From contig NC_135001.1 in assembly GCF_051020985.1 (NCBI RefSeq), positions 12,331,896 through 12,395,895 of the forward strand: DNA of 64,000 nt. The letters are read 5' to 3'. The notes beneath the pieces were generated by a model that was given only the letters and a program-made list of their open reading frames with translations, was not told where the DNA came from and did not search any database. The position numbers and the translations under genes are program-made. Source of the DNA: Nomia melanderi. Lineage: Eukaryota; Arthropoda; Insecta; Hymenoptera; Halictidae. Position 1 is the stretch's first letter; each line of letters begins with the position of its first letter. This document shows positions 1-13,100 of this stretch, piece after piece.

Positions 1-1406
1 TTTTAATATAATTTCAGTCGAATCTTAATCTAATTTCACTTTCACATTGACACATTATTCATTTATTCAGAATACACTTTTCATTTAGTGTTACTACAGT
101 TCATTTACAATTCCCTCGAAACCATTTTACAAATGTATATTCTAATTCAGAATAGACTCAAGAAAGAAGACAGCCGAGGTATTAGTATTATTAAGAGCGT
201 TAAATATAAGTGCGTTAACAATAAATGCGATAAAAATAAGTGCGTTAGAGATAAAATTTAGAATTAAAAACGGAGGTCGATGGAATTGAATTTCCATCCA
301 CCTCCCAGGGTCTCCTCGCAGCAACCTCCACGTGGTGGGCCTGGAAACTAGCAGCATCGCCGATAGAGTAATTCCTATCGAGGATGGTGCTAGGCCAATG
401 GCTGCGAAATTGTGTAAAATATGCCGAGTATATTAAAAATATTCGAATATAATCGATTCGAAAGATCATGATAGACGCACCGCAGGACGGTGGTTCTCGC
501 GATATCCAATTACAAGTGAACAATAATTAAATTATTCCCCTTTTTGTTCAATTGTGTTTGAATTTCTGTCAATCGTTATTCTATTCTTATTATTTGCCTG
601 ATGGAATGTCACGTTGCAACTTTCAATGCAACGAATAACGAATGTGGCGCCCAATTCACACATTTCTCCGACGCCCCATTCACTGCGCGTCTCTCAGCGC
701 GTACTCGAACGCCGTTCATGTCGCCCAGATAACAAATTGTCCCTAGGGACCTCGTTTGACGCGCTTTTAGGTATGCCATCTTCTTTGCTTTCGTCTTCCG
801 AAAAGATAGACTTTATCTCGCTCCATTCGGCTGTTGTTCCTGACAAGGACTGCACGTGTTATCGCATCCTCGCAAATCCTTCAGGCAGCCGGAGAATCTC
901 TACATCTGAGATTCGCGTCTACCGCGTCGCGTTCTTTTCTACGCACTCGTGCTGGATATAAACCAAGGGTGCCTAAGTCGATGCCCACGGGCACTCTAGT
1001 GTGAAAAGTTACCCTCCCTATACCTATTTATTTTCAACCTTTTGCGGACAAAGATTCTTGAAAGTATACAAAACCTTTTGCAGATTTTGCTAAACACTGA
1101 ATGCTTAAATCATAGAGCATAAGAAAACTGTGTACTGATTTTTTGCTATTCGAATAGTTAAATCATTTGTTCGCAACTTGGTATTTCAAACATGGAAGTT
1201 TAATCTCAGCAAAATGCCGACATTCGCCCGCGAAGGGTTAACTGTTGTATTGAACACTACATAGAACTATTAACATAGCAGTCTTAGGCAGCTCCTTGAG
1301 TAAAGATAGTGGGGGAACATTGTTTTCGAGTTACTAGCATTAAGGGACATAAGTTAGACACCTCTGGTATAAACCGTTCGTCTCTATGAATGTTACCGCA
1401 TAGTGC

Positions 1407-1648
1407 TTAACGCGTTAAGCGCCATGTCAATCAGCGATGACTGACGCTTCTAAATTACTTGAAAACAATTATAACAGGCAAGGTAACCGATGTCGAATGA
1501 AAATGTTTAATAATGTAACTAAGTTAATAATAGTGTAATGCAAGGATTGTAACGCCAAATAACTAATAGTTCTTCCTGCTTGTCTTTGCTGCAAAAGAAT
1601 AACTCTACGAAAAAGCGGTTAAGATTTCCATGGCGCTTAACGTATTAA
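1407..1648. mobile_element. TTAA-flanked MITE, family F copy 1
   Basis: A 242 bp non-coding element. It begins TTAACGCGTTAAGCGCCATG and ends with the imperfect inverse, CATGGCGCTTAACGTATTAA. Its interior shares a stretch (ACTTGAAAACAATTATAA, then AATGAAAATGTT) with the copy at 22.08 kb. TTAA flanks and terminal inverted repeats without coding capacity fit a piggyBac-type MITE. The family letter is mine. Confidence 0.6.
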
Positions 1649-1820
1649 ACATGTTTTGCGTAATGAACTTATTGTATCACCACACTGCGTTTCTCACTCC
1701 CACACGTGGCCCGTCCATATCGCATGCGTGCGAACTCTTCCCAGTAGGACAAGAATTTGTGTTATCGACAACACTATATTGATTATTATTTAAAATTTTT
1801 ATATGTTTGATTCTCATTTC

Positions 1821-1945
1821 TATCACTTATAGCGCTGTCATGCAAAACCAGTCTTAGTCGATATAACAGGACGTGATATAAAAATGGTAAGAACGTGTGA
1901 CTAAATTTTACATTGCATATTATGTCTATCCTATACCTCGTCTGA
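1821..1945 (+). repeat. Interspersed repeat, partial copy matching 14.6 kb
   Basis: About 125 bp that match the reverse complement of 14591-14735. Shared blocks are AAAACCAGTCTTAGTCGATA, AACAGGACGTGA (ACAGGACGTGAC in the other copy), AATTTTACATT and ATGTCTATCCTATACCTCGTC (one base differs). The similarity stops at the CTCGTC terminus in both copies, which suggests a true element end. The other end is not visible here. Confidence 0.6.
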
Positions 1946-3211
1946 CATTAAGTGTCACTTTGATTTTGTCTGAAACTTTTTCACAATTTTCACAATTCTG
2001 GTTCATGCCACTTAATACCGTCAAATGGTGAGATACACTTGATGCCCGAGCAAAAGTATAACAAGTGATAAAACCGCATCTTTATTTCAATTGTCTTAAT
2101 AAATTACACTAATTTTTGGCAGAACATTATATTTTCTATTAATACCCTTAGTTCCCAGAGAACGGTTGTCATCCAAATAATAACTTAACCCATTCCACTA
2201 CCAGCATTTTTTTCAAGAGCAGTCTCTGTGGTTACAATATTTCATGAAATAAAACATATCATCTTTACAAAATACAAATAATATTTAAGAAAAAAATCTC
2301 TACGACCTTCTGTATATTATACCAAGCATTATAATATTACATGAGAACACGCGTAGTGAATGTAATTTACTCTTCTTTGCATAAAATATGAAATATTGAT
2401 CGTCGTAAACATGTGACGCTGATAATGAACGTGTTTGGATCGAAACGGCACGACAGCGTATGTAATGTCAACCGTCAGTCTCTCCACGGACCAACCAACA
2501 TAAGGGGAAAGTCCAATGCCGATTCTTAGGAGTCAGCATGGCACTTGATGTGTTCACTAATTAAATGACATGATTAACAAGTAATAAATTTATTAATGTA
2601 CAGCATAGAAGGCAAGGTACAAATAAGTAGCTTTGTCATAAAACAACTAAAAATAACATTTTCTTTCAAATTAATTCTCAGTGTTATCATTTATAACACA
2701 TTTTGTCTATGACTTATACACTTTTCAAAATATATATATTGTTTCCACAACAAAGGATTTAAGTAATTTACTTAAATTCACAGTTGCATTTTAAATAATT
2801 CTGTAATTATATTGTCAAGAAATGCTAGAAATTATACAGAAATTTTGTTTCTAAAGCACCTTTTCAACATTGTGATTTACTACAAATAAAAGAATTCGTA
2901 ACCGTCCTATTACTTTTTGTTTTTAGAAAAACGACGATTATTAAATTATCTTTACACAGTTTTACAGTAGTTGGTGAAGTTTTCAATCTAAACATTAACT
3001 AACACAAAAATTACTATTTTACTAACGTCTCCAAATTTGGTGCGAAATTTAAGTGATTTAAAAATTTCAATTTGTAATAAACATTTCGACATAATCGACA
3101 TTTATGATTGGTTAGGACAAAGTAAGAATAATGTACACAATAAATGAATTAATTTTAAAAATCAGTAAATAGTTGGATGGATATTCTTTGTACAAGAATT
3201 TTCGTACAATT

Positions 3212-6200
3212 TCAGCTCTTTAAACTATTCAACAATTTCAATGTGATTTGAGCTCGAGATTTTAGCGGTCCACAGCTTTGTCCTAGACTAGCCTGTCCAT
3301 ATTTTAGTATCGTCGCGTGTATATCATCTTCACTATTATTCAGTCCCGTATTTAGCTGATACTTCTCAAATTCAGTAAGCACCGTATCTAAAGCTTGAAT
3401 CCTTTTTACAAGTAACGTTGAAATATCTTTCCAGTTCTGTAATAAAATAATAAAAGTCAATAGTGTTGATTCAATTATTAAATGAATAATATTAAAAATT
3501 ATGTTAAAAGTCCAAATTATCTTACATGGTCATTGTCATTCATTGAAAGTGATTCAATTTCCTTACAGCATTTCTTTTTATTCTTTTTCTGTGAAATCCG
3601 AGGTTGTAACTGAGTTGCACACATAGTGCATATGGCACTAATAACTGCAAGAGATTCGCTACACGTAGATGCTCTCAATAGAAAATGTTTGAAAGATACT
3701 GGAACATCTTTTTCAGGAATTTCTATTGTCTGAAGGCATGGTGACGTTCGCAGCATTTCAATACATTCAAAGTCAAGATAACCTGACTGAGACAGCGATT
3801 CTGCCAGTCGAGCAATTGTCTTCAATTGTTCAGAATAATGGGCTTCACGCAACCTCTCTACTGCATCCATAGGAACCAATATTTTACATGGTTTATTTTT
3901 TTTCCCTTCGGATTCAAACTTTTCCAATATAAGAGGTATCTGTTCATTATCCAGCTCTTTTAGTTCGGTAGATAATCGATTTAGAAGTGAAGAAAAATCT
4001 GGTGTCCCACATGCTAATAAAATTTTTAATATTAAACTCCTAGCGGCAAGTAGTTTTAACATACATTCGCGTGTTTCTTCTTGCATTCTAGGATCTACTT
4101 CGTTTTCTGTCAACGGTTCCCATCCACAAACAACCTGTTCAAATAATACATTCATTTTTTGGAATCTCATAATTTTACTAGAAAAAAAAGTTAAAATCAC
4201 CTTCAAATCACGATTATCTCGCAATGAATTCAAATGTATTGTATCTTCATCAGGTTGAATGTGTATATTATTTACGGTAGATAACAGCGACGTGAGGCTA
4301 TCACACAAACTTAATTCCAGGAGCATTTTATCCATCGTAGTCGTAACAAAATGGATGGATTTCTCCAAACGTTCTCTCAACTCCACGAATTCTTGAATTT
4401 TTACAAAACTTCCATATTTATAAGCGAACGTTAAGTGATCTGCACTCTAATGATGCATTATATATATTAGATTAGAAAGAATTTCATATTTTTCAAAATA
4501 ATTCAATATTCAATAATTAATACATACATCTTTACAATTTGCAACAAAGAATTTATTGGAGTGATCTAAAGTTGCAGAAGCCAAGAAAAGATGGCCGAAT
4601 GGAGCTAGCATTGGAGCAAGTAAATAACCTAAAGAATCTAACTGAATGTGCTTAACATCTAATAACGTAAAAACATGATCCGCTGCACCCACTAATCCTG
4701 CTTCCAAATATATTCGTATAAGTAAAATTTTCATATGAAAGTTTGCAGGACTCGATGCTAAACCACGTTCTAATATTGACATGGCTCTACAAAATTATTT
4801 GTTATTTGTATTATGTAAACAATAATATCAGTGAAGATATTTTCTGTAAAAAATAATATCACCTATAGAGATAAGATGCTTCATCAGTATTGCTCCACAG
4901 TTCATGCAATAAATGTGTAGTTAAAAGGATATAAGAATCCGCAGGACAGAAGTCTGTTGGTAATCTTTCTTGAATTGGACATAATTCGTTACCCTTTTCA
5001 TATAATTTACATAATCGCTCTACTAGTTGCTTTTGTTCATTTATGGATACGTTAGGGGAATGATGCAAACCACAGATACGACGGAGCTGTTCTAAATGAA
5101 TATGTTTTTGCATTTGTGAGACAGTTGTTGGAAATTCCTCTGGTTTAACACCCACATCATTTTCTATCTAAAAAAAGAAAAGAATATTTTAAGTAAACAT
5201 TTATAAATAGAAACAAAGCATAATATAATATCTTACTACTTACTTTTCGAAGTAATTGTAATTTGTCTACATGTGTTAATAAATTTAAGTACAATCGTAA
5301 ATCTTGAACTACACAGTCTTTTTCTCCAAACTGTGAGAAATACTGATGCATTATGTTCATTGCTTCCGCAGCATTCTCAACAACTCCTTTATTTTGAGTG
5401 CGTTTGAATAATTCTAACTTAGCCAAATATGGGGCTCTGACTTTTTTCTCTGATGTGCTTATAATCTTATCAAAAAAATCTAAACATTCTTCTGGTTTTT
5501 GAAACTTCAAAGCCGCAAAAAGATAGTCTTGATAATATGCCCAATTGTCTGTACTACTCATAATGTATAAGTAGTATATAATATTAGAATATTGTATCTG
5601 AAAACTCTAATACTATATTATACTCACTTTTCACTGATAAGTTCCTTATACGCACTCGCTGCTTCAGAAAACCGTTCCAATTTTGACAAAAGTGCTGCTT
5701 TGCATTGAGGAATAGGTGATAAATGCAAAGCTAAAGGTCCAGATAAAACATTTAACATTTCATCACTTTTATCTTGAAGTTTTAATATCATTAAATATAG
5801 TTGAACTTCTTGCTCTGCTTCCATTTTTCCTTCCTCAATTATTTTCACTACCTTGTATTCATTAAATATTAAAATTTTAATTAAAGTAATCTCTTTGTGA
5901 CAAGATTTACAAAGTTAATCATTATTTACAAACCATTCTCTCTGCCAAAGGTAAAATAACTGTTTTTGCTAAGATTTCATCTGCGTGAATAGCCTGCATA
6001 ACGATACTCATCACAGCCCAAAAATAATAAGGATTTTTTGGTTTTAGTTTATATAATGCAAATGCTGTTTGTTGTTGCTTCTTATAATCTCCAAGACGTA
6101 CGTAAGACATAAAAAGGTGTGTCAATAATTCCTCATTGTTTGGATCTGCTTTAACTGCAGCTTCGTACACTTCACTAATTTTATTTGCTGTAAACAAGTG

Positions 6201-6680
6201 TATCTAATGTTGTAATTTAATATTACATTTTTATCAATTTCATATCCTTAAATTTAATTAAGCTTACGTTGATGTATCTCTCTGTAACAAATACTCATAA
6301 CCTGTAGAGTAGAATCATCACAGGGTACTTTTGAGCGTACTTTATCCATGATAACTTGACACTCATCTTCTTTGCCAAGTCGCAATAAAGCTAAAGCTTT
6401 GAGCATTTGAACACACTGATTGTTTGGGTGTTTCTTAAGCACCTTATGTATCTCTTGTAAAGCTTTTTTATTGTTTCCATTATCCAGCCAATCTAAAATA
6501 CATAATGTAATGATGTTACATAACCTCATCACCGGTTACAAATATCCAAGGTAAATACTTGTGAAACTTGAAAGATTAAAACATTTTATCAATATTTAAA
6601 ATATAAATAATACACTTGCCGTATATTCGACGTAATCGACGTTCGTCAACAATACTTTCCACATGGACCTTAGACGCCAT
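3212..6680 (-). CDS. Naa25: N-alpha-acetyltransferase 25, NatB auxiliary subunit (psidin)
   Basis: Non-catalytic subunit of the NatB complex. It anchors the catalytic Naa20 to ribosomes, so that proteins starting Met-Asp, Met-Glu or Met-Asn are acetylated in the cytosol. Nine coding exons, in transcript order: 6680-6620, 6492-6268, 6187-5930, 5847-5628, 5553-5244, 5167-4863, 4786-4528, 4446-3526 and 3436-3212. Phases agree throughout and give 927 residues, against about 970 in vertebrates. Family landmarks are the N-terminal RRLRRIYDWLDNGNNKKA, the TPR-like stretch with NPYYFWAVMSIVMQ and LPLAERMV, then HLAKLEL-type and GYLL segments, and a lysine-rich block (SQKKNKKKCCKEIE) near the C terminus. 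The first intron uses a GC donor. The gene is divergent from RPA2. I am sure of the family; the exon-5 acceptor at 5553/5554 is the least certain junction. Confidence 0.93.
6618..6620 (-). other. Non-canonical GC splice donor, Naa25 intron 1
   Basis: On the minus strand exon 1 ends ...ATATACG and the intron opens GCAAGT; the matching acceptor TTTTAG lies at 6493-6498. Only this junction yields the conserved RRIYD-WLDNGN sequence. The GT seven bases into the intron would add residues and shift the frame. Confidence 0.75.
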
Positions 6681-7478
6681 GATACTTTTTATGGTAATTT
6701 TAAATCAACAAACCGAAAGAGCAAACATTCCTTCGTCAAGTGCATAATGATATCATAAGGCAGATTCACATTGACATTTTATATATATATATATAGTACA
6801 TATCAGCGGTGTCGAACTGCTTCCCCTTAAGCTAGTGACTCTCGATCAACGTTCATGCGCTACCTCACTTTAGGAGCTGCCCGAGACTGTGTACGTGAGC
6901 ATCTTTATATGTAATACAACAGTAAGTAGGTAAGTAGGTACGGAGAGGGTAACTCTCTGTGAGGGGAAAAACTCTATAGAGAGCTAGCCAGAGTCCGACA
7001 CCACTGAATTAAATGAATGATTTTAGAATTAAATTTAATTGAATAGTACATTTAACGGTCATTAATACTCAGTACTTGAAATTTTATAAATTATAAAGAA
7101 TAACTAATTTATATCTCTCAAATATTGAAGGAATATGTTTTAACGTAATAACGAAAATTGATATTTATTTTATTAGACAGTTGCAAATAATAATTAATGA
7201 CAAGTTTATAATGCACTATTAAAATTCTGTTGTTTATTGTTTAGATAACACTCGGATATACATTTAATTTTTGGTTTTCTCAAAACTCACCAACATTAAA
7301 TACTTTAATAAGAGTTTCCTCTCTATAACGGAACTAAGTTTCACATGTTTTATGATTATAAATTCGCGCGGATATTCTGTTTGATTTTGCCTCACGCTTT
7401 ATTATATTCTTCATTTCTTGTGTCAGAAATACGTAACATTTTGTTAGTGCTTTTAATTAAAGGTCGCTTAAAATAATC
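6681..7478. promoter_or_regulatory. Divergent promoter region Naa25 / RPA2
   Basis: 798 bp between two start codons facing away from each other. It contains a (TA)n run at about 6781-6794, a GC-richer middle (6810-6990) and AT-rich DNA toward RPA2. Both 5' UTRs and promoters must lie here unless distant exons exist. I see no unambiguous TATA box or initiator. Confidence 0.5.
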
Positions 7479-8318
7479 ATGTGGTCATCAAATTTAGATA
7501 CTAGTATAAATTCTGATGGCGGTTTTTTAAATGATAGTCGTAAAGGTGGACAGGATGATGTGAAATCGCGAAGGATACAAACTATTGTTCCTGTCATGAT
7601 AAGACAATTACTTTCTTTTTCTTCTACTCAAGAAATAAAGTTTGGGGATATTCCTGCAAATATGTTTACGATTGTTGGAATAGTACGAAACGTTGAAGAA
7701 ACTGCAACAAAAATATCCTATGACGTTGAAGACGAAACAGGTTCATTTAATTTTGCAATCATTTTCGTAATTTTTATATCCCTCTAATTTTTAATTTATT
7801 AATATTATATGTCTATTTTAATATGTACAGGTACAATTACGGTGTTGAAGTGGTTAGAAGCAGATAAAAAAACATCAGATTTTATGATGCAGATGAATAC
7901 TTATGTTCGTGTTATTGGTTTACTCAGAGAAAATAATGAAAAGCGGCATCTTTTTATTTTAAGAATACATCCATTGCAAGATCTGAATGAGTTAACAAAT
8001 CATCTACTTGAGGTTACTTATGTCACATTAAAAGCTAAAGCAATGGCTGAAAAGAGCAAAGAAACTTTTGATAATGGTAGTACAATAAACAACATGCCAA
8101 GTGAGGATTCACCTTATTATGGAATGTCGGCAGATCAGACTTTAGTTTATAAAATTATTCATGCACGAAATGACACTGAATCTGGTATTGAAAGATCTGA
8201 GATTAAATCACAAGTACCGAAAAGAATTTTGTCAGATATGGACAATATATTAGATTTCTTAGTTTCCGAAGGTCACATATATACAACAAGTACAGATGAC
8301 CACTTCAAAACAACTTAA
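7479..8318 (+). CDS. RPA2: Replication protein A 32 kDa subunit
   Basis: Middle subunit of the heterotrimeric single-stranded-DNA-binding complex RPA, used in nuclear replication, repair and checkpoint signalling. Two exons, 7479-7740 and 7831-8318, join in phase (ACA-G/GT) to 249 residues; human RPA2 has 270. A Ser/Asp-rich N-terminal segment (about residues 1-30), the site phosphorylated in the family, precedes the OB-fold domain D (about 35-160), which includes the strand KISYDVEDETGTITVLKWLE. A winged-helix domain (about 185-249) follows and ends with MDNILDFLVSEGHIYTT. The donor GTTCAT is weak, but reading through soon meets a stop. An in-frame TAA sits 18 bases before the chosen ATG, which fixes the start. 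A poly(A) signal lies at 8350-8355. Confidence 0.93.
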
Positions 8319-8914
8319 ACATATGTATTAAAATTGGATGTTTATTTTTAATAAAAATGTATGAAGTTTAATTTGTAGATGTATATAATTAAGAAATTGT
8401 ATTGTATGCTTAAGAAAACAGTGTAAAATTTCATGAGATGTTATAACTTATTTTTTCTTTTTATAACAGCTATGAAAATTTATACACTTTAATTTGAAAA
8501 TATATATACTGTTAAATAAAATGGTCGCGCCATATCTTTATGAATATTTTAACAGTAAGTTAAAAAACAATGAATATTGTAAGGTTTGAATATACATTAT
8601 TATTTTCTATAGAACATCAAATTGCGTTTTATATATTTATTTTAGAAAATTTGTATTTCTATGACACTTAATCCCATATAATTTAATTTCTTTTAAAATC
8701 AACTAATGAGTAATATGATATTAGAATATAATGAATAAGTTTTTGTTTTTTAAAATACCTTATTTACGTTGTAACGAAGAACTTAACCTGAACAACCTAA
8801 CCTTATCTTGTTTAAATTTGTCAGGTTTGACATCAAATAACACATGGTGAAATCAAAACATAAGAGGAACTTACGAGTGTATTTTATTTGATTGTATAAT
8901 AATAAAGATTAAAC
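8319..8914. other. Intergenic region RPA2 to GPN3
   Basis: About 600 bp of AT-rich DNA. The RPA2 3' UTR with AATAAA at 8350-8355 occupies the left edge, and the GPN3 promoter and 5' UTR the right. A motif rich in CCTAACC/ACCTGA occurs at about 8784-8803. No gene is seen. Confidence 0.5.
8350..8355 (+). terminator. Poly(A) signal of RPA2
   Basis: AATAAA 32 bases after the RPA2 stop codon, in an AT-rich 3' UTR. Confidence 0.55.
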
Positions 8915-9983
8915 ATGAGATACGCACAGCTTGTAATGGGACCAGCTGGTAGTGGAAAGGTATTCTTTCTTTTTATATTTAAATATATAATTTAAGATTG
9001 CTTACATGTATATAAAAACTATAAAAACAGATATAAAATACAAAATTTATGAATTCAGAAATTAACTTAGGAATTAATGATAACGTTGTAATGACATACG
9101 TTTACTAATTAAAAACAATGATATATTTTTAATATTTTTTTAACAGTCTACATACTGTTCTGCTATGCAACAACATGCCGCCAATGAAAGAAAAGTGATT
9201 GAAATAGTGAATTTAGATCCTGCAGCAGAATACTTTGATTATGAACCTTTAGTTGATATAAGGGAATTAATTCAGTTAGATGATGCCATGGAAGATGATG
9301 AATTACGATTTGGACCCAATGGTGGTCTTGTATTCTGTATGGAGTAAGTTTATGAAATAACATTCACAGATCATATATATCATCAAGTTTATGTTTATAG
9401 GTATTTATTAGAGAATTCATCATGGTTAGAGGAAAAATTAGGTGATGTGGACGATGATTACATTATTTTTGATTGTCCAGGTCAAATAGAATTATACACG
9501 CATATGACGGTTATTCGTCAGTTAATAACTGTGTTACAGAATCTCAATTTTCGTATATGTGGAATCTTTTTAGTGGACAGTCAATTTATGGTTGACGGAG
9601 CAAAATTTTTATCTGGTACAATGGCTGCTCTGAGTGTAATGATCAATTTAGAATTGCCACATATTAATATTCTTAGCAAAATGGATTTATTATCTAAAAA
9701 TGTAAGGAAGCAATTAGATAAATATTTAGAACCTGATCCATACAGTTTATTAACAGACATGGAAAAAGATTCATGGAATGAAAGGTATAGAAACCTTACA
9801 GAAGCTATAGGAAGACTTATAGAAGATTATAGCCTTGTGCGTTTTTATCCATTAAATATAAAAGATGAAGAAAGTATGGCAGACATTAAATTAACTATTG
9901 ATAATATCATTCAGTACGGGGAAGATGCTGATGTTAAAATTAGAGATTTTGATGAACCTACAGAGGATGATGATAACGAATAA
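8915..9983 (+). CDS. GPN3: GPN-loop GTPase 3
   Basis: Small SIMIBI-class GTPase that, with its GPN paralogues, assists assembly and nuclear import of RNA polymerase II. Three exons, 8915-8959, 9147-9343 and 9401-9983, give 274 residues, close to the 284 of the human protein. Motifs in order: P-loop GPAGSGKS (residues 9-16), with the splice site between Lys15 and Ser16; the diagnostic Gly-Pro-Asn insertion in RFGPNGG (71-73); G3 DCPGQIE (105-111); G4 SKMD (173-176). The C-terminal tail is acidic (EPTEDDDNE), as in the family. GPN3 is separated from GPN1 and GPN2 by the MRYAQLVMGPAGSGKST start and the overall length. It is convergent with PHF12, with only 182 bases between the two stop codons. 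Confidence 0.94.
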
Positions 9984-10004
9984 ATGTGTAAAGTTATTCT
10001 GTTT

Positions 10005-10010
10005 AATAAA
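10005..10010 (+). terminator. Poly(A) signal of GPN3
   Basis: AATAAA 22 bases after the GPN3 stop, facing the PHF12 poly(A) signal on the opposite strand. Confidence 0.55.
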
Positions 10011-10090
10011 TTATTTTTATAAGATACGTTTTGTAATTAATTTATTGGTGTTGTTAAGGGTGTAAGTAGAATAATATTAAACAAATTTGT

Positions 10091-10096
10091 TTTATT
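10091..10096 (-). terminator. Poly(A) signal of PHF12
   Basis: TTTATT on the plus strand (AATAAA on the minus strand), about 70 bases after the PHF12 stop codon. Confidence 0.5.
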
Positions 10097-10165
10097 AATT
10101 TAATTATTTTTAGCTTAAGAAAATATCTGTACATGAAAATGATGAAATATTTACAATGCTAAATT

Positions 10166-13100
10166 TCATTGTTCTAAATGTGCATTTATCGTATTAAATA
10201 CAAATAATAGACATCCAAAAGCTAACGTTGACCCATGAGCAACGATAGCACTTCCTTCCCAACCTTCTTCTAAGTGATCTGTACTCTTTGTTTCATATCT
10301 TGTTAAGTTACATTTACATAATATTCTTTTTTTTTCTGTTTGTTCTTGAGAAAGTAACACTTTTTCTTTTATTATAGCTTTCACGGCTTCTGTTGTCTTT
10401 TCTTCTTTCGTTATTAATTCTATTTTCTCATCAGTTTCTTCTTTTGCTTGCTCTTTAGCTACATCGGTATAATTACAAGAATAAAGTACGTTATCAACTA
10501 CAGTTCCATATTCACTGTAGTTTAATAGTTCATAACGTTTTGTACTCTGCAAGTAAAAACGTGCAAATGATTACAATTATGTCCACAGATTTGAAATTTT
10601 TCAAAAGATGTGAAATTTGAACATTTTTAAATATTATTACCTCGTCAAAGAAAATAATTGCATGCTTTGAAGATGTAAAGCTGCAATTACCATAGTTGGA
10701 TAAAACTAAATCACAATTAGGGCCACTTCCTATAGTTAATGTTTTATGAATCATAAAAATTGGTGGTTTAGGTTTATAACTTAGAGAAAATAGAGCAGCT
10801 CTTGCCATTGTATGACAACCGACTGTGTGATAATTTTCTCCATCTGAATCTAATATTTGTTCTAATCGTTGCAATGCTAACGCTTCCAATACTGGTCTTT
10901 CAAGTAATTGTACACCTTCCTTTATATCGTAACCAAAGTGTTCTGCACAATACTCAGCACTACTATCATCTTTACAACTATTTTTATTTAGTTTTTCTTC
11001 TTCCAATCCTTCTCTACCATTTGTTTCGTTGATTGCATCTTCTTTACTGTTTTCTTCTTTTATTTCACTATTCTGTTCAACCTCTTTTTCTACTTCCATC
11101 TGCTCTTCTGATTTCTTTATTTCTGTGTGTTCTACTTTAAGAGTTTTGCAATCATTATTTTCTGTATCTTGCTTTTTAGTACTCTTAGACGCTGATCGTA
11201 TGACAGTATCATGATAAAATCGTATAGGATCTAACTCCGGTGGATGCTCGTAATGGAATTTTACAGAACAGGGAACTTTTACTCTTGTTCGACCTTCTAG
11301 CCTCACTTTTGTACGAAAAAGTGGATTTGTTGTACGTGCTTTACGCAAAAAATCTAATTTTACTGCATGTTGATCTATACGTTGATTAGCATACTTATCC
11401 CAAAGTTTAATACGCTCTGTTACCCTGCACGATGTCAATAAATTTTGGTCTATAAAATGATTTGGATGATTAGGACACATCCATCTACCAATAGGAAAAG
11501 CGGTGAGTGGAGGATCCAAACAATCTTGATGAAAATACAGTGGACAGTAATCACATGCGATTAATGGTGCTTTCCTGCAACTGCGTCCACATTCAAAACA
11601 CAAACGTGCTGGTAAAGGTACCATTAAATTACTGTCTAAACAGTGATTTCTTCCTGCTAATGGAAAAAGTATTGTTACTTTCACAAATACACTTATACAA
11701 TTTTCTTTAGGAAAAAGCAAAGAATACATACTATTAGTATTTCCACTTTGTTGTTTTCCTCTTCTACCCGACACATAATCTACTTTATTACTACCAGGGA
11801 ACATTATCGGTAACTGTAATTCTTTAGGCAATTCAAACTCTCTAGGATTAACTAGAGACGCTGCTAAAGCTAGTACCTCCAAGGCAGATTTCTTTTTATT
11901 CTTTTCATTTCCTTTGCTATCTAAAAGGTTTCTTTTTGATGCACACCGACAAGCATAACATAACCACTCTCCATTGGGAATGTCTGCTGGATCAACTGCT
12001 GGATAACTATAAATAATTGTTTCTTCTATATTTTCTTATCACCACATAAGTGTAATAAACAAAAGATATAGAAAAGATTGCATAAAAAAATTATCATAAA
12101 TAATGAATAATTTTTCAATTCTATTACCAAACTTACAGGAATATTTCGCGCTTCAGAACTAAGAAAAAAATCCTAATGTAAATGGATACACATACCTTTA
12201 ATTTTGAAGACACAGCCAGTTTAAGTTATAGTACAAATTATACTAGGCAATTCTGAAGCAGACATAAGTACTTTTTAAATTTGTGGTATTTGTTTTATAA
12301 TTTTCTAAAAAGAATGGTGAATATATTCTTGAGGAACTAATGTATACACATTTCTTTTTATGATTTTCTTAATGAAAATATATATTTTGATCACACATTG
12401 TATGTGGAAGTTTTTCTTAATTTTCAACTTCATATGATAAAACAGTCTTCGTTTACTCATTTTCTGTGATGTAAGCAGATGGAAAATCAAGAACTTTTAT
12501 ACTACAAGTAGAATGTTATGTAATCAATAAAATTGCAAACAATTCTGACTACTATACAGAGAATTGCAACATTGAAAGGTGTATTTTAGATAGCTTGAAT
12601 AGTTCTCCATAGGAATAATTTTTATCTATAATACAGCAGTACTCATAAGAGATAGATTTATTTAATTTTCATGGCAATTATATTTAAGTCGATCAAAATT
12701 CAGATACAATTATTAATGCAAAATAAAATTGCTGTTGAAACTTTTTACTAATATTTGAACAGGCATTATCCATTATATATCTTACGTTCCTGTTAACAAG
12801 TTAGACAATACATTTTTCTTAGTGGAAACACAAGCAAAAGGAAAGCCAAAAATTGAGAAACTAATTAATCCAACAATATAGGAACTGATATAATGTTAAA
12901 CAAATAAAAGAAAATGCAAAATTTTAAATCAAATTTTAAAACCAGTCATTTGACCAGTCGTAAAACGTTTAGTGTTAAAAGAAATTTCCTTAAGTAGAAG
13001 GGTAAATATGTAACATACATGCAAATATCTTAAAAATGTTTTCATAAGAATTTTATGCTTTCATACGATTAACTTACAAATTACCCAGGAGTTAAACACA

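Larger units (their letters stand above)
1..3211. other. Intergenic region downstream of Naa25
   Basis: AT-rich DNA with no recognisable gene. The open frame at 614-961 lies in a somewhat CpG-richer patch, resembles nothing I know and shows no splice or poly(A) context, so I do not call it. The stretch holds a TTAA-flanked element (1407-1648) and one end of an element also found near 14.6 kb (about 1821-1945). The part next to 3211 is probably the Naa25 3' UTR. Confidence 0.6.

Noticed and set aside
614..961. 115-codon plus-strand open frame near the left end
   Set aside because: No recognisable domain, no splice or poly(A) context, and it lies in a CpG-richer stretch where stops are rarer.
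8784..8803. CCTAACC-like motif suggesting interstitial insect telomere repeat (TTAGG)n
   Set aside because: Only one or two imperfect units; not a tandem array.
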